Below, piece after piece: positions 30,433-43,238 of a DNA stretch of 64,000 nucleotides. Position numbers and translations under genes: made by a program. Below the pieces are notes generated by a model. It saw nothing but the letters and a program-made list of their open reading frames with translations. It was not told the DNA's origin and did no database searches. Numbering within the stretch: the stretch's first letter is position 1; every line of letters begins with the position of its first letter. The stretch lies in assembly GCA_032717465.1 (NCBI GenBank), contig CM064667.1, positions 2,532,105 to 2,596,104 of the forward strand, in the 5' to 3' direction. The stretch comes from Coenobita brevimanus. Lineage: Eukaryota; Arthropoda; Malacostraca; Decapoda; Coenobitidae.

Positions 30433-30682
30433 ATCCATCCATCCATCCATCATCCAATCCTACATTGCCCCATGAGAAGTATAGAAGCCCCGGGGCTAGG
30501 CAGTTGGTCCTGACCTTTAAGATGATAGAGACCAACCTCACTCATCCCTGAGTGGTATTACATGAGCAGTCAACCTCAACCACCGCTTGGATATAAACCT
30601 TCACCGGCTCAATCCGATTGGAGTACAATAATTACTCACTAAACCACCAGGTGCCAAAATTTGGTTATATGGTTACCATCCA
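30433..30682 (-). mobile_element. SINE-1, unit 2, minus
   Basis: Same as unit 1, but with CTGACCTTTAAGATGATAGA where units 1, 5 and 6 have the ACATTTAAGATGAGAGTG form. Confidence 0.85.
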
Positions 30683-31464
30683 TTGTAGTCAATGGTTTCC
30701 TGATGTACAGGAAAACATTTGGCTTGTCACGCAATGTAGAGTCACCCACAGGCAGAAGAAAGAGGAAAGAATGAAGTAAAGAAAGACAGAAGAAGGAGTA
30801 TAAAGTTACCCGTAGGCAGAAGGACAAGGAAAGAATGAAGTAAAGGAAGACAGAAGAGGATGGAAGGAAAGAAGGATGGAGGAGACATGTTAGGAATAAC
30901 TTTGTGTGACCTGACTCTGGATTGTTCCTGCCGTTATATAGGTAGGCACCATTACAAATACTTGCCGGTGTATAACCTCAGACATTGCCACGATTGCGAC
31001 AAAATTAAGGTATCAAGTATCCTGGAATTTTGTAACATGTTTGGAATAACTTTGTGTGACCTGGTGGGTTAATCAAGAACACAGATTACTAACCATGTGG
31101 GGAGGATGAAGAACAAGAGACTGTGCATGAGGTGGAGGGGGAGACCAGGGATAAGATGGGAGGATGAATTGTAAAGATAAATGGAGGATATGAGTTGGAA
31201 AGAGGGCAGACAAAGGACAGAGCAGTGTGGAAGCAGTTTGTTTCTGGTCACCCCATAAAGGATTAAGGGTTGTTGCAATTGTAAGTTAAATTATTCCTGT
31301 GTATTGCCAGCAGCCTAAAACCATAAAGGTTACTTGTGTTTATAGTTGTTGAATGCAATCAGTAGCCAGAGTCAAGAGTTTGAGGATATGATTTCACTTC
31401 CAATAGCTTATCTTGGGATCTTTATGCATCCATTACAATACATAATATGCATTATTAAAGGTCA

Positions 31465-31945
31465 CCAGAATCAAAAAGGGTGTACTGAGATGGTATGGTC
31501 ATGTGGAGAGAATGGATAACAATAGCGTGGTGAAAAAGGTATATCTGCGCGAATTTGAAGGAGGGAGGAGGCAAGGTAGGCCAAGGAGAAGGTGGAGAGA
31601 TATGGTGGATGAGTGTTTGAGGAAGAGAGGTTTGGAAGTCGGTGAGGTTAAGGGACTGACAACAGATCGAGGTGGCTGGATGAATATTGAGATGTGCCTG
31701 ATCAGGGATTTGGCACCCCTTTTTAACATGAAGTGTCTCTATCGGATAAGTTTATGTGAAGCTACAGAACGTGGTGAATGTTTTTGGCGTATCGGATACA
31801 GCCAGGATTCTGTGGGCTTGAATGGTGAGTGAATGGAGGCGTGGCCTATTGGAACTGGCAAATTTGGGCTGTCTGGACGTTACTACTCCTCACCCTGCCC
31901 TTCGGTGGGAAAGGAGGTCCAGACGATGATGATGATGATGATGAT
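31465..31945 (+). mobile_element. RTE 3' tail with GAT end, unit 2
   Basis: HVERMDNNSVVKKVYLREFE followed by GRPRRRWRDMVDECLRKRGL. The frame is shifted after GGWMNI. (GAT)n end at 31923-31944. Confidence 0.85.
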
Positions 31946-32030
31946 AGGTCATATGTTAAATTTGTTTGTGGTTTAGACATAACTTTTATTTTTGTTTAAA
32001 ACTACCTTATATATATATGGCATTATAGGT

Positions 32031-32273
32031 GGATGGTAACCATATAACTAAATTATGGTGCCTGGTGTTTTAGGGGGTAATTAAGGTGCTCCAGTCGGAT
32101 TGAGCCGGTGCAGGTTTATATCCAAGGGAAGGTTGGGGTTTATTGCTCACATAATGCCACTCGGGGATGAGTGAGGCTGGTCACTCTCATCTTAAATGTC
32201 AGGACCAGCTTCCCTAGCCCCGGGATCCTACCCTCATGGGGCAGCGATAAATTATTTTATTTTTTTTTTTTTT
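32031..32273 (+). mobile_element. SINE-1, unit 2, plus, with T run
   Basis: As unit 1, with TTTTAGGGGGTAATT in the A-box region and AAGGGAAGGTTGG after the B box. Confidence 0.8.
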
Positions 32274-32939
32274 TCCTACAGCTAAGATTTCAAGAGATAA
32301 CTAGAGTAGTTAAAAGTGGCTTTCATACACTTCATCATTGGAGGTTCCTATAATGCTGAAGTAAATAATCTGACAAGAGTGAGTGTGTATTTAAAGAAAC
32401 TACAAAAGTTTAACCTTTTGTGCTTTTGACCTATTAAACCTTTCAGTATGACGATGTACAATATTCTACATTTATATAATTCATTCTACTAACAATTTTA
32501 CTGAATTGTGATGTACCACCTACAACCAAGATGCAAGTATACTCTCTTTAAAAATTCAGTCAATTTAAATTGTCTGTGGATAATATTTTGTGGTTGAATC
32601 TAAACCTTTCAGTATGGTAATGGTGCATTTTTTAGTTTAATATTTGTTCCAACAGTTTTATTGAACTGAGACAACGTCTTTTAGCCAAGACACTGCTAGT
32701 ACAGTACTATCTTCAAAGTAAATTACGGTTAATGTATATTGTCTGTGGATAAAGCAAATAAATATTTTAAAGACATCATATTGAAAGGGTCAGGAATAAT
32801 ATTTTGTTGGTACCCACATAATGAACATTTTTATCAACTGATCTTAGAATTGACACTTCTTTACTGGTAACTTTTCAGTAACAGTTGTCAGTGCTCTTCC
32901 TTCCTGTGCCAGCCTCTTCCTCCTCCTCCTCCTCCTCCT

Positions 32940-32985
<46 letters not shown>

Positions 32986-33328
32986 TCCCTCAGTGTTAGC
33001 AATTTCCTTCTCTTTTCTTTCTCTTTCAGTGCCAGTCCCTTTCTCATCCCCCCCCCACAACAGTCTATCTGTCAGAAAGACTTATTCTCCTCCCCCCCCC
33101 TCTCTCTCTCATTTGCAGCCTTCTCCTCCTCCTTTCTCAGTGCATTTCCCTTACTCCTCACTCCTTTCCCAGTGCACTTCCCTTACACTTTGCCCCTTCC
33201 TCAGTGCACTTCCCTTACTCTTCACTCCCTCCTTTCTCATTGCCCTTCCCTTAAACCTCCTGCTCCCTCCCCCCCCCTCTCACTTGTAGCCTCCTACTCT
33301 TCCTCCCCCTTATTTCATAGTGCCCAAT

Positions 33329-33386
<58 letters not shown>

Positions 33387-33784
33387 AGCTCCTTCTTCCT
33401 CCTCCTCCTCTCCTCTCCCCTCCATCTCTGTACCAGCCTCTTCCTCCTCAGTTCTGTGTGTGTGCCAGCTCAGTACTCCTCCTCCATTCTTTCTATTCTC
33501 CTCTCTCAATGCCAGCTCCACCCTCTCCTTTTCTCATACTGGCGGCCTCTTGCTCCACTTCCTCTTCATTCTCGTCATCTTTTTTCTCAGTTCCAGCCTC
33601 CTCCTCCTCCCTCACTGCCAACACTTGCCTCATTCAAGGAAGAGCAACTGGTCACTTGCCTCATAATTCAGTCTGGACTAAGCTGTGTAGCCCCAGGCAC
33701 CTGTGCTGGTGATGGGGCATTGAAGGGTTGTGTAATGGTTGGTGGACTGATTTTTAACGGTTTTGTTATTTCATTTTTAACCAG

Positions 33785-33939
33785 TTTTGTTCTGAAAGTT
33801 ATCCTACCAACCAGAGTTAATCATTTGATCCCATTCACAACAGAGATGCGAGGACAAGTGATCTACTACGTTAAGGGTGAGACAGACTGCCAGTTGACAC
33901 CTAAGTGTGCCTTCATACGCAACCTTCTTGATATTGAAG
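33785..33939 (+). other. Exon-like segment of array unit 2
   Basis: Same borders; VILPTRVNHLIPFTTEMRGQ and the ending RNLLDIEG. The frame is open. Confidence 0.45.
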
Positions 33940-34397
33940 GTAAATAATATACTGAATGTTACAGTTGTGTTTAAGTAAAATACATTTTATGTCCAGCTGA
34001 TTAAAAATTATTCTTTCTTTATCATTTGTCTTGATTATGAAAATTGTAACATTTTTAATAATGGTGGTTGTACAATACCGTATTTATCATAAAATAATAA
34101 TTATAATTGTGGAAGGTGAGGGTGGTCATCCTCTTCCCCTTGCCCCCTTTTCTCTATCCTAACCCCTTCCCCCACCCACTTGATAGTGCCCCTCTCTCTT
34201 CCCCCATCCAGTGTAGTGCCTCCCCCCTCCTCTCTGTTCTTCCTGATGTAGTCCCCTCCTCCCCCCTTTTGATGTAGTCCCCATCTCCCCCTCTCCTTGA
34301 TGTTGTTCCTAGCCTTACCCCCACCCCTCCATCTACTTGTAGTCCCCATCCCTCCTCTCTCAACTTGATGTCTCCATCCTTCCCTGTCTCCTTGATG

Positions 34398-34457
<60 letters not shown>

Positions 34458-35244
34458 CTCGCTCACTCATGAAGTTCCCCTGAGTGACAAGTGAAATGGT
34501 TTGCTATATGCTGTGTCATTTGCTATGGTGGGTGGTGGTTTAGTGGGTTAAGGTGCTCCAGCTGGATGGACACTGTAAGGGTTACATCTGAGGGGTGGGC
34601 AAGTGAGGCTGGTAACCATTGCCGCGTTGGCACTGAGTACTTCCAGCTGCCTGTGTAGAGAACAAAATAGCATTAGATGTATTATTATGACACTTCGGGC
34701 CGTATTCTTGTCAGTTAAGGAAGCTGCCTGGCATCTTTTCCTTTCCTAAATTGTTTTTGGATAGGGCTGGTTACTATCAGTTTGTATGGTATGTCATGTA
34801 TGCTGAGTATGGAGGTATTGTAATAATTTAAATGACTCGAGAGGATAGTAAGGCGTAATAGCAGAATAATCACTTAAGAAAGATATTAGGCAGTTTCTGC
34901 AACTGAGGAGAATATGGGCCTTAGTCAACCCTCCTCCCCCAATCCTACCACTCACCCAGTAATTTTTTCAGTTAGGGTTGAGATGATTACTATTATTGTT
35001 TTTTTCATCCTTACTACCCTAACTCCACCAAAAGATCAGGTGGGATCTAAAACCAGAAAGCATCTAAGCAGGATTTTGTTATTTTGTTGTATCCAGATGG
35101 TATAGAGGGATGCCTTCATGCAGTGGCACTGATATAACCATGTACCCAGTCTTGTTATCCCCTGACAAGCAGAGGATTGACTGCAAGATAAGAGCTTGTA
35201 GTTCACTGGTTCACCTTCAGAGAAGCCTGGGACTACGACAGCAG

Positions 35245-35372
35245 GAAAAACATCATATTGATAAAGATGATGAATATCATGGCAATATTTCTTGTGCTGA
35301 TGATCATTTATTTATGATTAGCACAATAAGAAATATTACCATCATGCTGATCTTTATAATATGATGTTTTTC
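35245..35372. repeat. 128-nt hairpin, unit 2
   Basis: Same arms; loop side reads TTATGATTAGCACAATAAG, pairing with GTGCTGATGATCAT with one mismatch. Confidence 0.8.
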
Positions 35373-36244
35373 ATGCTGTACAAAAACACTAGGGCCCATA
35401 TTGCCGTCAGTTAACTTCTTTACATCTCTTCCTATGTAGATATTCTGTTCATTACTTTAGTAACACAGTTTCTCTCTTCCTACCAGGCTACAGCAATCCA
35501 CTCTCCCTATTATCCAAGCTCCCCAACTCACTGCTTCCAACATCCATCATATCATCACTGGTTAACGTTTTATTTATTGACCATAGGTAGAAGGTGGTGA
35601 TGCAAATACTGTAGGTGTGTTTTGTACAAATAAATGTTGTATATGGTATATGGACTACAGTGATTATGTACAGCACATTTTTACATAAGGTTGTGTGTGT
35701 GAGGGGACTATCATTTACCCCACTCCCTTTTTTAATCCCAGGTTAGAGCTGTAATACATATATGAAGACAGACTTGTGCTTAATGCTCAGCATGTTTCTT
35801 AGACACAGACATGAGTAGAGCTGGGTCAGTGGATCTTTTTCTAAATGCTCCATTATGTCAATATCTATTATCCATTGCATCAGGAGGACAATTGTCTAAA
35901 GCTATTACAAGTAGTAAATTCATACTAAGTCACTGATGTGTGCTGGCAAAAAAATAAAGCAGCTTTTAACCACTTCACATTGAATTTTTACCAAGGCCAT
36001 TCACTGTGGGACATAAAATGTTTGCTTTCAGACACAACACTGCTAAAGCCAGACAGTTTCCCATTAGTTTCTTGTGATGGTCTGAATAAGTTAATGTAAA
36101 ATAGATCCACAAAGGCTTCAAATAATGTCAGAATAATAGTTTGTCTCAGTGCACAACTATTATTACTATACAGTTTTTACTCTAACTTGGCCTAAAATTA
36201 ACATCTTTTCCATTTTCACTGTACCGTACCATTCTTGTAACGAG

Positions 36245-36493
36245 ATCCATCCATCCATCCATCATCCAATCCTACATTGCCCCATGAGAAGTATAGGAGC
36301 CCCGGGGCTAGGCAGTTGGTCCTGACCTTTAAGATGATAGAGACCAGCCTCACTCATCCCTGAGTGGTATTACATGAGCAGTCAACCCCAACCACCGCTT
36401 GGATATATACCTTCACCGGCTCAATCCGATTGGAGTACAATAATTACTCACTAAACCACCAGGTGCCAAAATTTGGTTATATGGTTACCATCC
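36245..36493 (-). mobile_element. SINE-1, unit 3, minus
   Basis: Shares the GATGATAGAGACC variant with units 2 and 4. Confidence 0.85.
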
Positions 36494-37276
36494 ATTGTAG
36501 TCAATGGTTTCCTGATGTACAGGAAACCATTTGGCTTGTCACGCAATGTAGAGTCACCCACAGGCAGAAGGAAGAGGAAAGAATGAAGTAAAAAAAGACA
36601 GAAGAAGGAGTGTAAAGTTACCCGTAGGCAGAAGGACAAGGAAAGAATGAAGTAAAGGAGAACAGAAGAGGATGGAAGGAAAGAAGGATGGAGGAGACAT
36701 TTTAGGAATAACTTTGTGTGACCTGACTCTGGCTTGTTCCTGCCGTTATATAGGTAGGCACCATTACAAATACTTGCCGGTGTATAACCTCAGACATTGC
36801 CACGATTGCGACAAAATTAAGGTATCAAGTATCCTGGAATTTTGTAACATGTTTGGAATAACTTTGTGTGACCTGGTGGGTTAATCAAGAACACAGATTA
36901 CTAACCATGTGGGGAGGATGAAGAACAAGAGACTGTGCATGAGGTGGAGGGGGAGACCAGGGATAAGATGGGAGGATGAATTGTAAAGATAAATGGAGGA
37001 TATGAGTTGGAAAGAGGGCAGACAAAGGACAGAGCAGTGTGGAAGGAGTTTGTTTCTGGTCGCCCCATAAAGGATTAAAGGTTGTGGCAATTGTAAGTTA
37101 AATTATTCCTGTGTATTGCCAGCAGCTTAAAACCATAAAGGTTCTTGTGTTAATTGTTGTTGTATGCAATCAGTAGTCAGAGTCAAGAGTTTGAGGATGT
37201 GATTTCACTTCCAATAGCTTATCTTGGGATCTTTATGCATCCATTACAATACATAATATGCATTATTAAAGGTCAC

Positions 37277-37752
37277 CAGAATCAAAGAGGGTGTACTGAG
37301 ATGGTATGGTCATGTGGAGAGAATGGATAACAATAGCGTGGTGAAAAAGGTATATCTGCGCGAATTTGAAGGAGGGAGGAGGCAAGGTAGGCCAAGGAGA
37401 AGGTGGAGAGATATGGTGGATGAGTGTTTGAGGAAGAGAGGTTTGGAAGTCGGTGAGGTTAGGGGACTGACAACAGATCGAGCTGGCTGGATGAATATTG
37501 TGAGATGTGCCTGATCAGGGATTTGGCACCCCTTTTTAACATGAAGTGTCTCTATCGGATACGTTTATGTGAAGCTACAGAACGTGGTGAATGTTTTTGG
37601 CGTATCATATACAGCCAGGATTCTGTGGGCTTGAATGGTGAGTGAATGGAGGCGTGGCCTATTGGTACTGGCAAATTTGGGCTGTCTGGACGTTACTACT
37701 CCTCACCCTGCCCTTCGGTGGGAAAGGAGGTCCAGATGATGATGATGATGAT
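37277..37752 (+). mobile_element. RTE 3' tail with GAT end, unit 3
   Basis: Open to AGWMNIVRCA then TGA. (GAT)n end at 37735-37752. The full RTE copy inserted about 65 bases downstream. Confidence 0.85.
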
Positions 37753-38138
37753 AGGTCATATGTTAAATTTGTTTGTGGTTTAACATAACTTTTATTTTTG
37801 TTTAAAACTGCCTTATCTATCTATCTATATACCTAGGCTGCTTCCCCCAAGGAAAGGGAGGTAGCCGAGACAGGACGACTCACTCTCCATTTACTCATCC
37901 ATTCAAACACATTCATTTGCATCTTAGCCCCAAAGGGGAGAACGGACAGATCCTCACCGCACCACACCGCACAAGGGTCAACTGGGCAATGCAATCAGTG
38001 ACATCCGCAGCAGGGCCCGACAGCAGAACTGGTTTACCCCTGCCACATCATAACAGACCCATCCCCTTACCCGCTCCTGACCTGACTAGCTGATCAGACC
38101 AAATGCGGGAGAATATCCCCTCAGGGCTGCGTCATCAC

Positions 38139-38543
38139 TTATTCATTCACAATTTCTCTCCATTTATTTCTGTCACGCACAGCCACTCTTCCTTGCTCAA
38201 CAGACATCCCTCTCGCATCAAGCGCTCTCTTCACACTCTCCATCCATCCTATTCGTGGTCTTCCTCTCAGCCTTACACCTCTCACATCAGATCTAGTTAT
38301 CTTTTTCACCAATCGCTCATTATCCATTCTCTCCATATGTCCAAACCATTGCAACACCCTCTGCTCAACTCTACCAGCCATCTCCCAAACAACTCCAGTT
38401 CTCCTTCGCACTTCATCATTTCGCACCCGATCCATACGCGTCACTCCACACATACTCCTCAGACATCTCATCTCCATTACATTCAAACTTTTCCTCTCTG
38501 CTACACCCATATTCCATGTTTCAGCCCCATATAATGCAGTCAT
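38139..38543 (-). pseudogene. RTE ORF2 C-terminal part, separated by a one-base frameshift
   Basis: Reads MTALYGAETWNMGVAERKSL, then MRCLRSMCGVTRMDRVRN, WFGHMERMDNERLVKKI, RGRPRIGWMESVKRALD, ending WREIVNE. This is the same C-terminal region found as the free RTE tails elsewhere in the window. Deleting one A in the AAA near 38541-38545 would make it continuous with the 848-codon ORF. Confidence 0.9.
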
Positions 38544-41067
38544 TTACCACAACACCCTCATACAGCCTTCTCTTTACATCCATTCTAAGCGAACGACATT
38601 TAAACACTTTTTTCATTCCTCCCAGCACCTTTCCTACTTCATTTATTCTAAACTTCACTTCTGCATCTATTCTTCCATCCACAGCAACATGTGACCCTAG
38701 ATATTTAAAACAATCTACCTCCTCAAGCAACTCACCATTCAAAACTATATTCATCCCCCTACCATCTATCAACCTCGTACACTTCATCACTTTACTCTTA
38801 TTCTCATTTACTTTCAATTTCCTCCTTTCACACACCCTTCCAAACTCCTCTACCAACTGTCTCAATCTCTCCTCTGAATCAGTCACCAGTGCAGTATCAT
38901 CTGCAAACAGCAGCTGCTTCAGATTCCACTCTCCTCCATCAACATTTACCAGACTCAGACCACCTAAAACTCTTGCATTCACCTCCCTTACAACACCATC
39001 CATGTAAATATTAAACAACCAAGGCGACATCACACATCCCTGTCGCAGCCCCATTTTCACGGGAAACCAATCACTCACAGCATTTCCCACTCTTACACAC
39101 GCTCTACTATTTACGTAAAAACTTTTCACCCCTTTTAGTAACCTACCATCAAGTCCATACAATCTTAAAACAGTCCACAAAGCCTCCCTATCAATTCTAT
39201 CATACGCTTTCTCTAAATCCATAAATGCCCAAAACACATCCTTGCCTTTCGCTAAATACTTTTCACACACTTGTCTCACAGCAAACACCTGATCAACGCA
39301 TCCCCTCCCTCTCCTAAAGCCACACTGCTCATCACTAATCACTCCCTCTGTACCCTCTCTAACTCTCATAATTAACACTCTACCATACACCTTACCTACA
39401 ACACTCAACAGACTTATACCCCTAAAGCTAGTACATTCATACTTATCACCCTTGCCTTTATACAACGGGACCACACAAGCACTTTCCCAGTCAATTGGCA
39501 CCATACCTTTCTCAAAGCACACATTCAACAATCTTACTAACCAGTCAACAATAGTCACTCCACCACCCTTCAGGCATTCCACAGCACACCCATCCATACC
39601 TGCAGCTTTCCCTGTTTTCATCTCCTTTACTGCCTTCTCCACTTCTTCCTTCGTGATCAAAGAATCATTCAACTCTCCCAACACATTTATTCCTTGCACC
39701 CTTCCATCCGCCACAATCTCAGCCACCCTTTCCTCCTCTACATTTAACAATCTTTCAAAATACTCTGCCCATCTCTTCCTTACTGCATCCATCTCAATTA
39801 ACATCCTTCCATCCTCTGCTTTTACTCGTTCTTCCTTCCCAGACTCTCCCTTTCGCACCCTTTTCACCTCCTTCCAAAACATTTTCTTATTCTGCTGAAA
39901 ATTCTCTGTCAGCCGCCTACCCCACCTCTCATCTGCTGCCACTTTAGCATCACGCACAGCCCTTCTCGCTCTATTCCTCTTCTCCTTATACCTTTCATAT
40001 GACATCTCATCCTTCCTCTGCAGCCACACTTCATATGCACGTCTCTTCTCTGCCACAGCCATACTTACTTCCTCGCACCACCATTCACTTCCTTTTCTTA
40101 CACCACCACCCACACGTCTCACACCACACACCTCTTCTGCATGCCCCACCACAGCACTCTTAAACAACTGCCATTCCTCCTCCACGCTGCCATTTTCCCG
40201 ATCTTTCACTGCGTTCCACTCATCTTTCAATTTCTCCTGATACTCTATCTTTTTCTCTCTTTTATCCAACTCACTCACTTTCAAAACCTCCCTGCCACAC
40301 CTAACCCTCCTAGCTCTCATCCATCTCTTTCCTACTCTTAACTTTCCCTCCACCAGGTAGTGGTCAGACATACCTCCACCCTCCCCTCTCAGAACTCTCA
40401 CATCCAACAATCTTCCTATTACATTCCTAGACACAACCACATAGTCCATCAAGGCTCTATCAACAACCCTTCCACCCTCCTGTCTCACCCATGTATACTT
40501 ATAAATATCTTTCTTCTCAAACAGCGTATTCCCAATCACCATCTCTCGCTCAACACACATCGCTATCATTCGTTCCCCATTTTCATTTCTTCCAGGCACA
40601 CCATGCATACCAACTACACCTTCAACTGCTACATTTCCCACTCTAGCATTCAGATCTCCCATCATTACCACATTCACATTCGCTTCAAAACTCTGCAGAC
40701 ACTCATCAACATCATTCCAGAAAGACTCCCTCTCTTGTTCATCCCTTTCACTACCAGGCCCATATGCACTCACAAACACCCACAACTCACGTTCAAATTT
40801 CGCTTTCACCCACATCAGTCTCGATGACACCTCCTTCCATTCAATCACACATTGCTGAACTTCCGGACTCACTAACAAGGCCACACCTTCTCTTGCCCTT
40901 CCTCTATCAACACCTGACAATCTTCCATTCACACTTCCAAACATAGATTCCCCCTTCCCTTTCATCTTCGTTTCACTCAAAGCTAACACATCCAACTTTC
41001 TTCTCACAAACATTCTCCCAATCTCCTCCCTTTTAGCCTCAATCGTACTACATCCACGCACATTCAT
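38521..41067 (-). CDS. RTE ORF2: endonuclease and reverse transcriptase, 848 codons, open
   Basis: The start is the ATG at 41067 (MNVRGCSTIEAKREEIGRMF). Endonuclease residues are visible: LALSETKMKG (Glu 32), MMGDLNARVG (Asp 138, Asn 140) and GMSDHYLVEG (Asp 235, His 236). RT blocks: GKAAGMDGCAVECL, SFRGISLLSVVGKVY, QCGFRRGRGCVDQVF, AFMDLEKAYDRIDR, MGLRQGCVMSPWLFNIYMDG and LLFADDTALV (FADD at 721-724). No catalytic residue is missing. The ORF then runs into an artificial end (VVVNDCIIWG), because one extra A near 38541-38545 shifts the frame. The enzyme would nick DNA and copy its own RNA in cis. It is the single open long ORF of the window. Confidence 0.9.
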   Translation of the reverse strand: MNVRGCSTIEAKREEIGRMFVRRKLDVLALSETKMKGKGESMFGSVNGRLSGVDRGRAREGVALLVSPEVQQCVIEWKEVSSRLMWVKAKFERELWVFVSAYGPGSERDEQERESFWNDVDECLQSFEANVNVVMMGDLNARVGNVAVEGVVGMHGVPGRNENGERMIAMCVEREMVIGNTLFEKKDIYKYTWVRQEGGRVVDRALMDYVVVSRNVIGRLLDVRVLRGEGGGMSDHYLVEGKLRVGKRWMRARRVRCGREVLKVSELDKREKKIEYQEKLKDEWNAVKDRENGSVEEEWQLFKSAVVGHAEEVCGVRRVGGGVRKGSEWWCEEVSMAVAEKRRAYEVWLQRKDEMSYERYKEKRNRARRAVRDAKVAADERWGRRLTENFQQNKKMFWKEVKRVRKGESGKEERVKAEDGRMLIEMDAVRKRWAEYFERLLNVEEERVAEIVADGRVQGINVLGELNDSLITKEEVEKAVKEMKTGKAAGMDGCAVECLKGGGVTIVDWLVRLLNVCFEKGMVPIDWESACVVPLYKGKGDKYECTSFRGISLLSVVGKVYGRVLIMRVREGTEGVISDEQCGFRRGRGCVDQVFAVRQVCEKYLAKGKDVFWAFMDLEKAYDRIDREALWTVLRLYGLDGRLLKGVKSFYVNSRACVRVGNAVSDWFPVKMGLRQGCVMSPWLFNIYMDGVVREVNARVLGGLSLVNVDGGEWNLKQLLFADDTALVTDSEERLRQLVEEFGRVCERRKLKVNENKSKVMKCTRLIDGRGMNIVLNGELLEEVDCFKYLGSHVAVDGRIDAEVKFRINEVGKVLGGMKKVFKCRSLRMDVKRRLYEGVVVNDCIIWG

Positions 41068-41327
41068 AGACCCAATCTTCAGGGTACGGGGATAACTCCA
41101 TCCCCCATCCCTTTCTCTGGCCTGTCTCTTTTTAGGAACTACAAAACAGAGGAGGGGGTCCCTAGTCCCCTCACCCCGCCCCTTTTAGTCGCCTTTTACG
41201 ACACGCAGGGAATACGGTGGCAGTATTCTTCCTAACACAACCTGGCCGCAGAGTAGTAGTACCACCCCATAGTGCGGCCCGGTTGTGTCCCCCCCGCCTT
41301 ATATACTGTATATATGGCATTATAGGT

Positions 41328-41574
41328 GGATGGTAACCATATAACCAAATTATGGTGCCTGGTGTTTTAGTGGGTAATTAAGTTGCTCCAGTCGGATTGA
41401 GCCGGTGCATGTTTATGTCCAAGGGGTGGTTGGGGTTTATTGCTCACATAATGCCACTCGGGGATGAGTGAGGCTGGTCACTCTCATCTTAAATGTCAGG
41501 ACCAGCTTCCCTAGCCCCGGGCTCCTACCTTCATGGGGCAGCAATAAATTAGATTTTTTTTTTTTTTTTTTTTT
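41328..41574 (+). mobile_element. SINE-1, unit 3, plus, with T run
   Basis: Follows the right target duplication of the RTE insertion. B box mutated to GTTTATGTCC. Confidence 0.8.
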
Positions 41575-42241
41575 ACCTACATCCACGATTTCAAGAGATA
41601 ACTAGAGTAGTTAAAAGTGGCTTTCATACACTTCATCACTGGAGGTTCCTATAATGCTGAAGTAAATAATCTGACAAGAGTGAGTGTGTATTTAAAGAAA
41701 CTACAAAAGTTTAACCTTTTGTGCTTTTGACCTATTAAACCTTTCAGTATGACGATGTACAATATTCTACATTTTTATAATTCATTCTTCTAACAATTTT
41801 ACTGAATTGTGATGAACCACCTACAGCCAAGATGCAAGTATACTCTCTTTAAAAATACAGTCAATTTAAATTGTCTGTGGATAATATTTTGTGGTTGAAT
41901 CTAAACCTTTCAGTATGGTAATGGTGCATTTTTTAGTTAAATATTTGTTCCAACAGTTTTATTGAACTGAGACAACGTCTTTTAGCCAAGACACTGCTAG
42001 TACAGTGCTATCTTCAAAGTAAATTACGGTTAATATATATTGTCTGTGGATAAAGCAAATAAATATTTTAAAGACATCATATTGAAAGGGTCAGGAATAA
42101 TATTTTGTTGGTACCCACATAATGATCATTTTTTATCAACTGATCTTAGAATTGACACTTCTTTACTGGTAACTTTTCAGTAACAGTTGTCAGTGCTCTT
42201 CCTTCCTGTGCCAGCCTCTTCCTCCTCCTCCTCCTCCTCCT

Positions 42242-42298
<57 letters not shown>

Positions 42299-42637
42299 CT
42301 CAGTGTTAGCAATTTCCTTCTCTTTTCTTTCTCTTTCAGTGCCAGTCCCTTTCTCCCCCCCTCCCACAACCCTCTATCTGTCAGAAAGACTTATTCTCCT
42401 CCCCCCCCCCTCTCTCTCTCTCATTTGCAGCCTTCTCCTCCTCCTTTCTCAGTGCATTTCCCTTACTCCTCACTCCTTTCCCAGTGCACTTCTCTTACAC
42501 TTTGCCCCTTCCTCAGTGCACTTCCCTTACTGTTCACTCCCTCCTTTCTCAGTGCCCTTCCCTTACACCTCCTGCTCCCCCCCCCCTCTCACTTGTAGCC
42601 TCCTACTCTTCCTCCCCCTTATTTCATAGTGCCCAAT

Positions 42638-42685
<48 letters not shown>

Positions 42686-43083
42686 AGCTCCTTCTTCCTC
42701 CTCCTCCTCTCCTTTCCCCTCCATCTCTGTACCAGCCTCTTCCTCCTCAGTTCTGTGTGTGTGCCAGCTCAGTACTCCTCCTCCATTCTTTCTATTCTCC
42801 TCTCTCAATGCCAGCTCCACCCTCTCCTTTTCTCATACTGCCGGCCTTTTGCTCCACTTCCTCTTCATTCTCGTCATCTTTTTTCTCAGTTCCAGCCTCC
42901 TCCTCCTCCCTCACTGCCAACACTTGCCTCATTCAAGGAAGAGCAACTGGTCACTTGCCTCATAATTCAGTCTGGACTAAGCTGTGTAGCCCCAGGCACC
43001 TGTGCTGGTGATGGGGCATTGAAGGGTTGTGTAATGGTTGGTGGACTGATTTTTAACGGTTTTGTTATTTCATTTTTAACCAA

Positions 43084-43238
43084 TTTTGTTCTGAAAGTTA
43101 TCCTACCAACCAGAGTTAATCATTTGATCCCATTCACAACAGAGGTGCGAGGACAAGTGATCTACTACGTTAAGGGTGAGACAGACTGCCAGTTGACACC
43201 TAAGTGTGCCTTCATACTCAACCTTCTTGATATTGAAG
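43084..43238 (+). other. Exon-like segment of array unit 3, acceptor mutated
   Basis: The acceptor reads TTTTTAACCAA, so the AG is lost (G to A), while the 155-base frame and donor remain open and intact. Confidence 0.45.

Larger units (their letters stand above)
30430..36241 (+). repeat. Array unit 2
   Basis: Same order with no foreign insertion, so it is the cleanest reference unit. CT runs 32943-32985, 33331-33383 and 34399-34453; tRNA-like SINE head 34530-34613. The frame of the RTE tail is cut by loss of two bases near 31690 compared with unit 3. Confidence 0.92.
37817..41295 (-). mobile_element. RTE-type LINE, near full length, with target duplication
   Basis: Inserted in array unit 3. 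GCCTTAT occurs at 37810-37816 and again at 41296-41302, where other units have it once. The minus-strand element ends in a (TAGA)n-like tail (37817-37830), typical of RTE elements, and begins with a GC-rich leader near 41295. One ORF of about 980 codons is split by a single frameshift. It is the youngest-looking autonomous element in the window. Confidence 0.93.

Noticed and set aside
38103..40946. Several plus-strand open frames rich in H, S, T and P
   Set aside because: Shadows of the minus-strand RTE ORF2.
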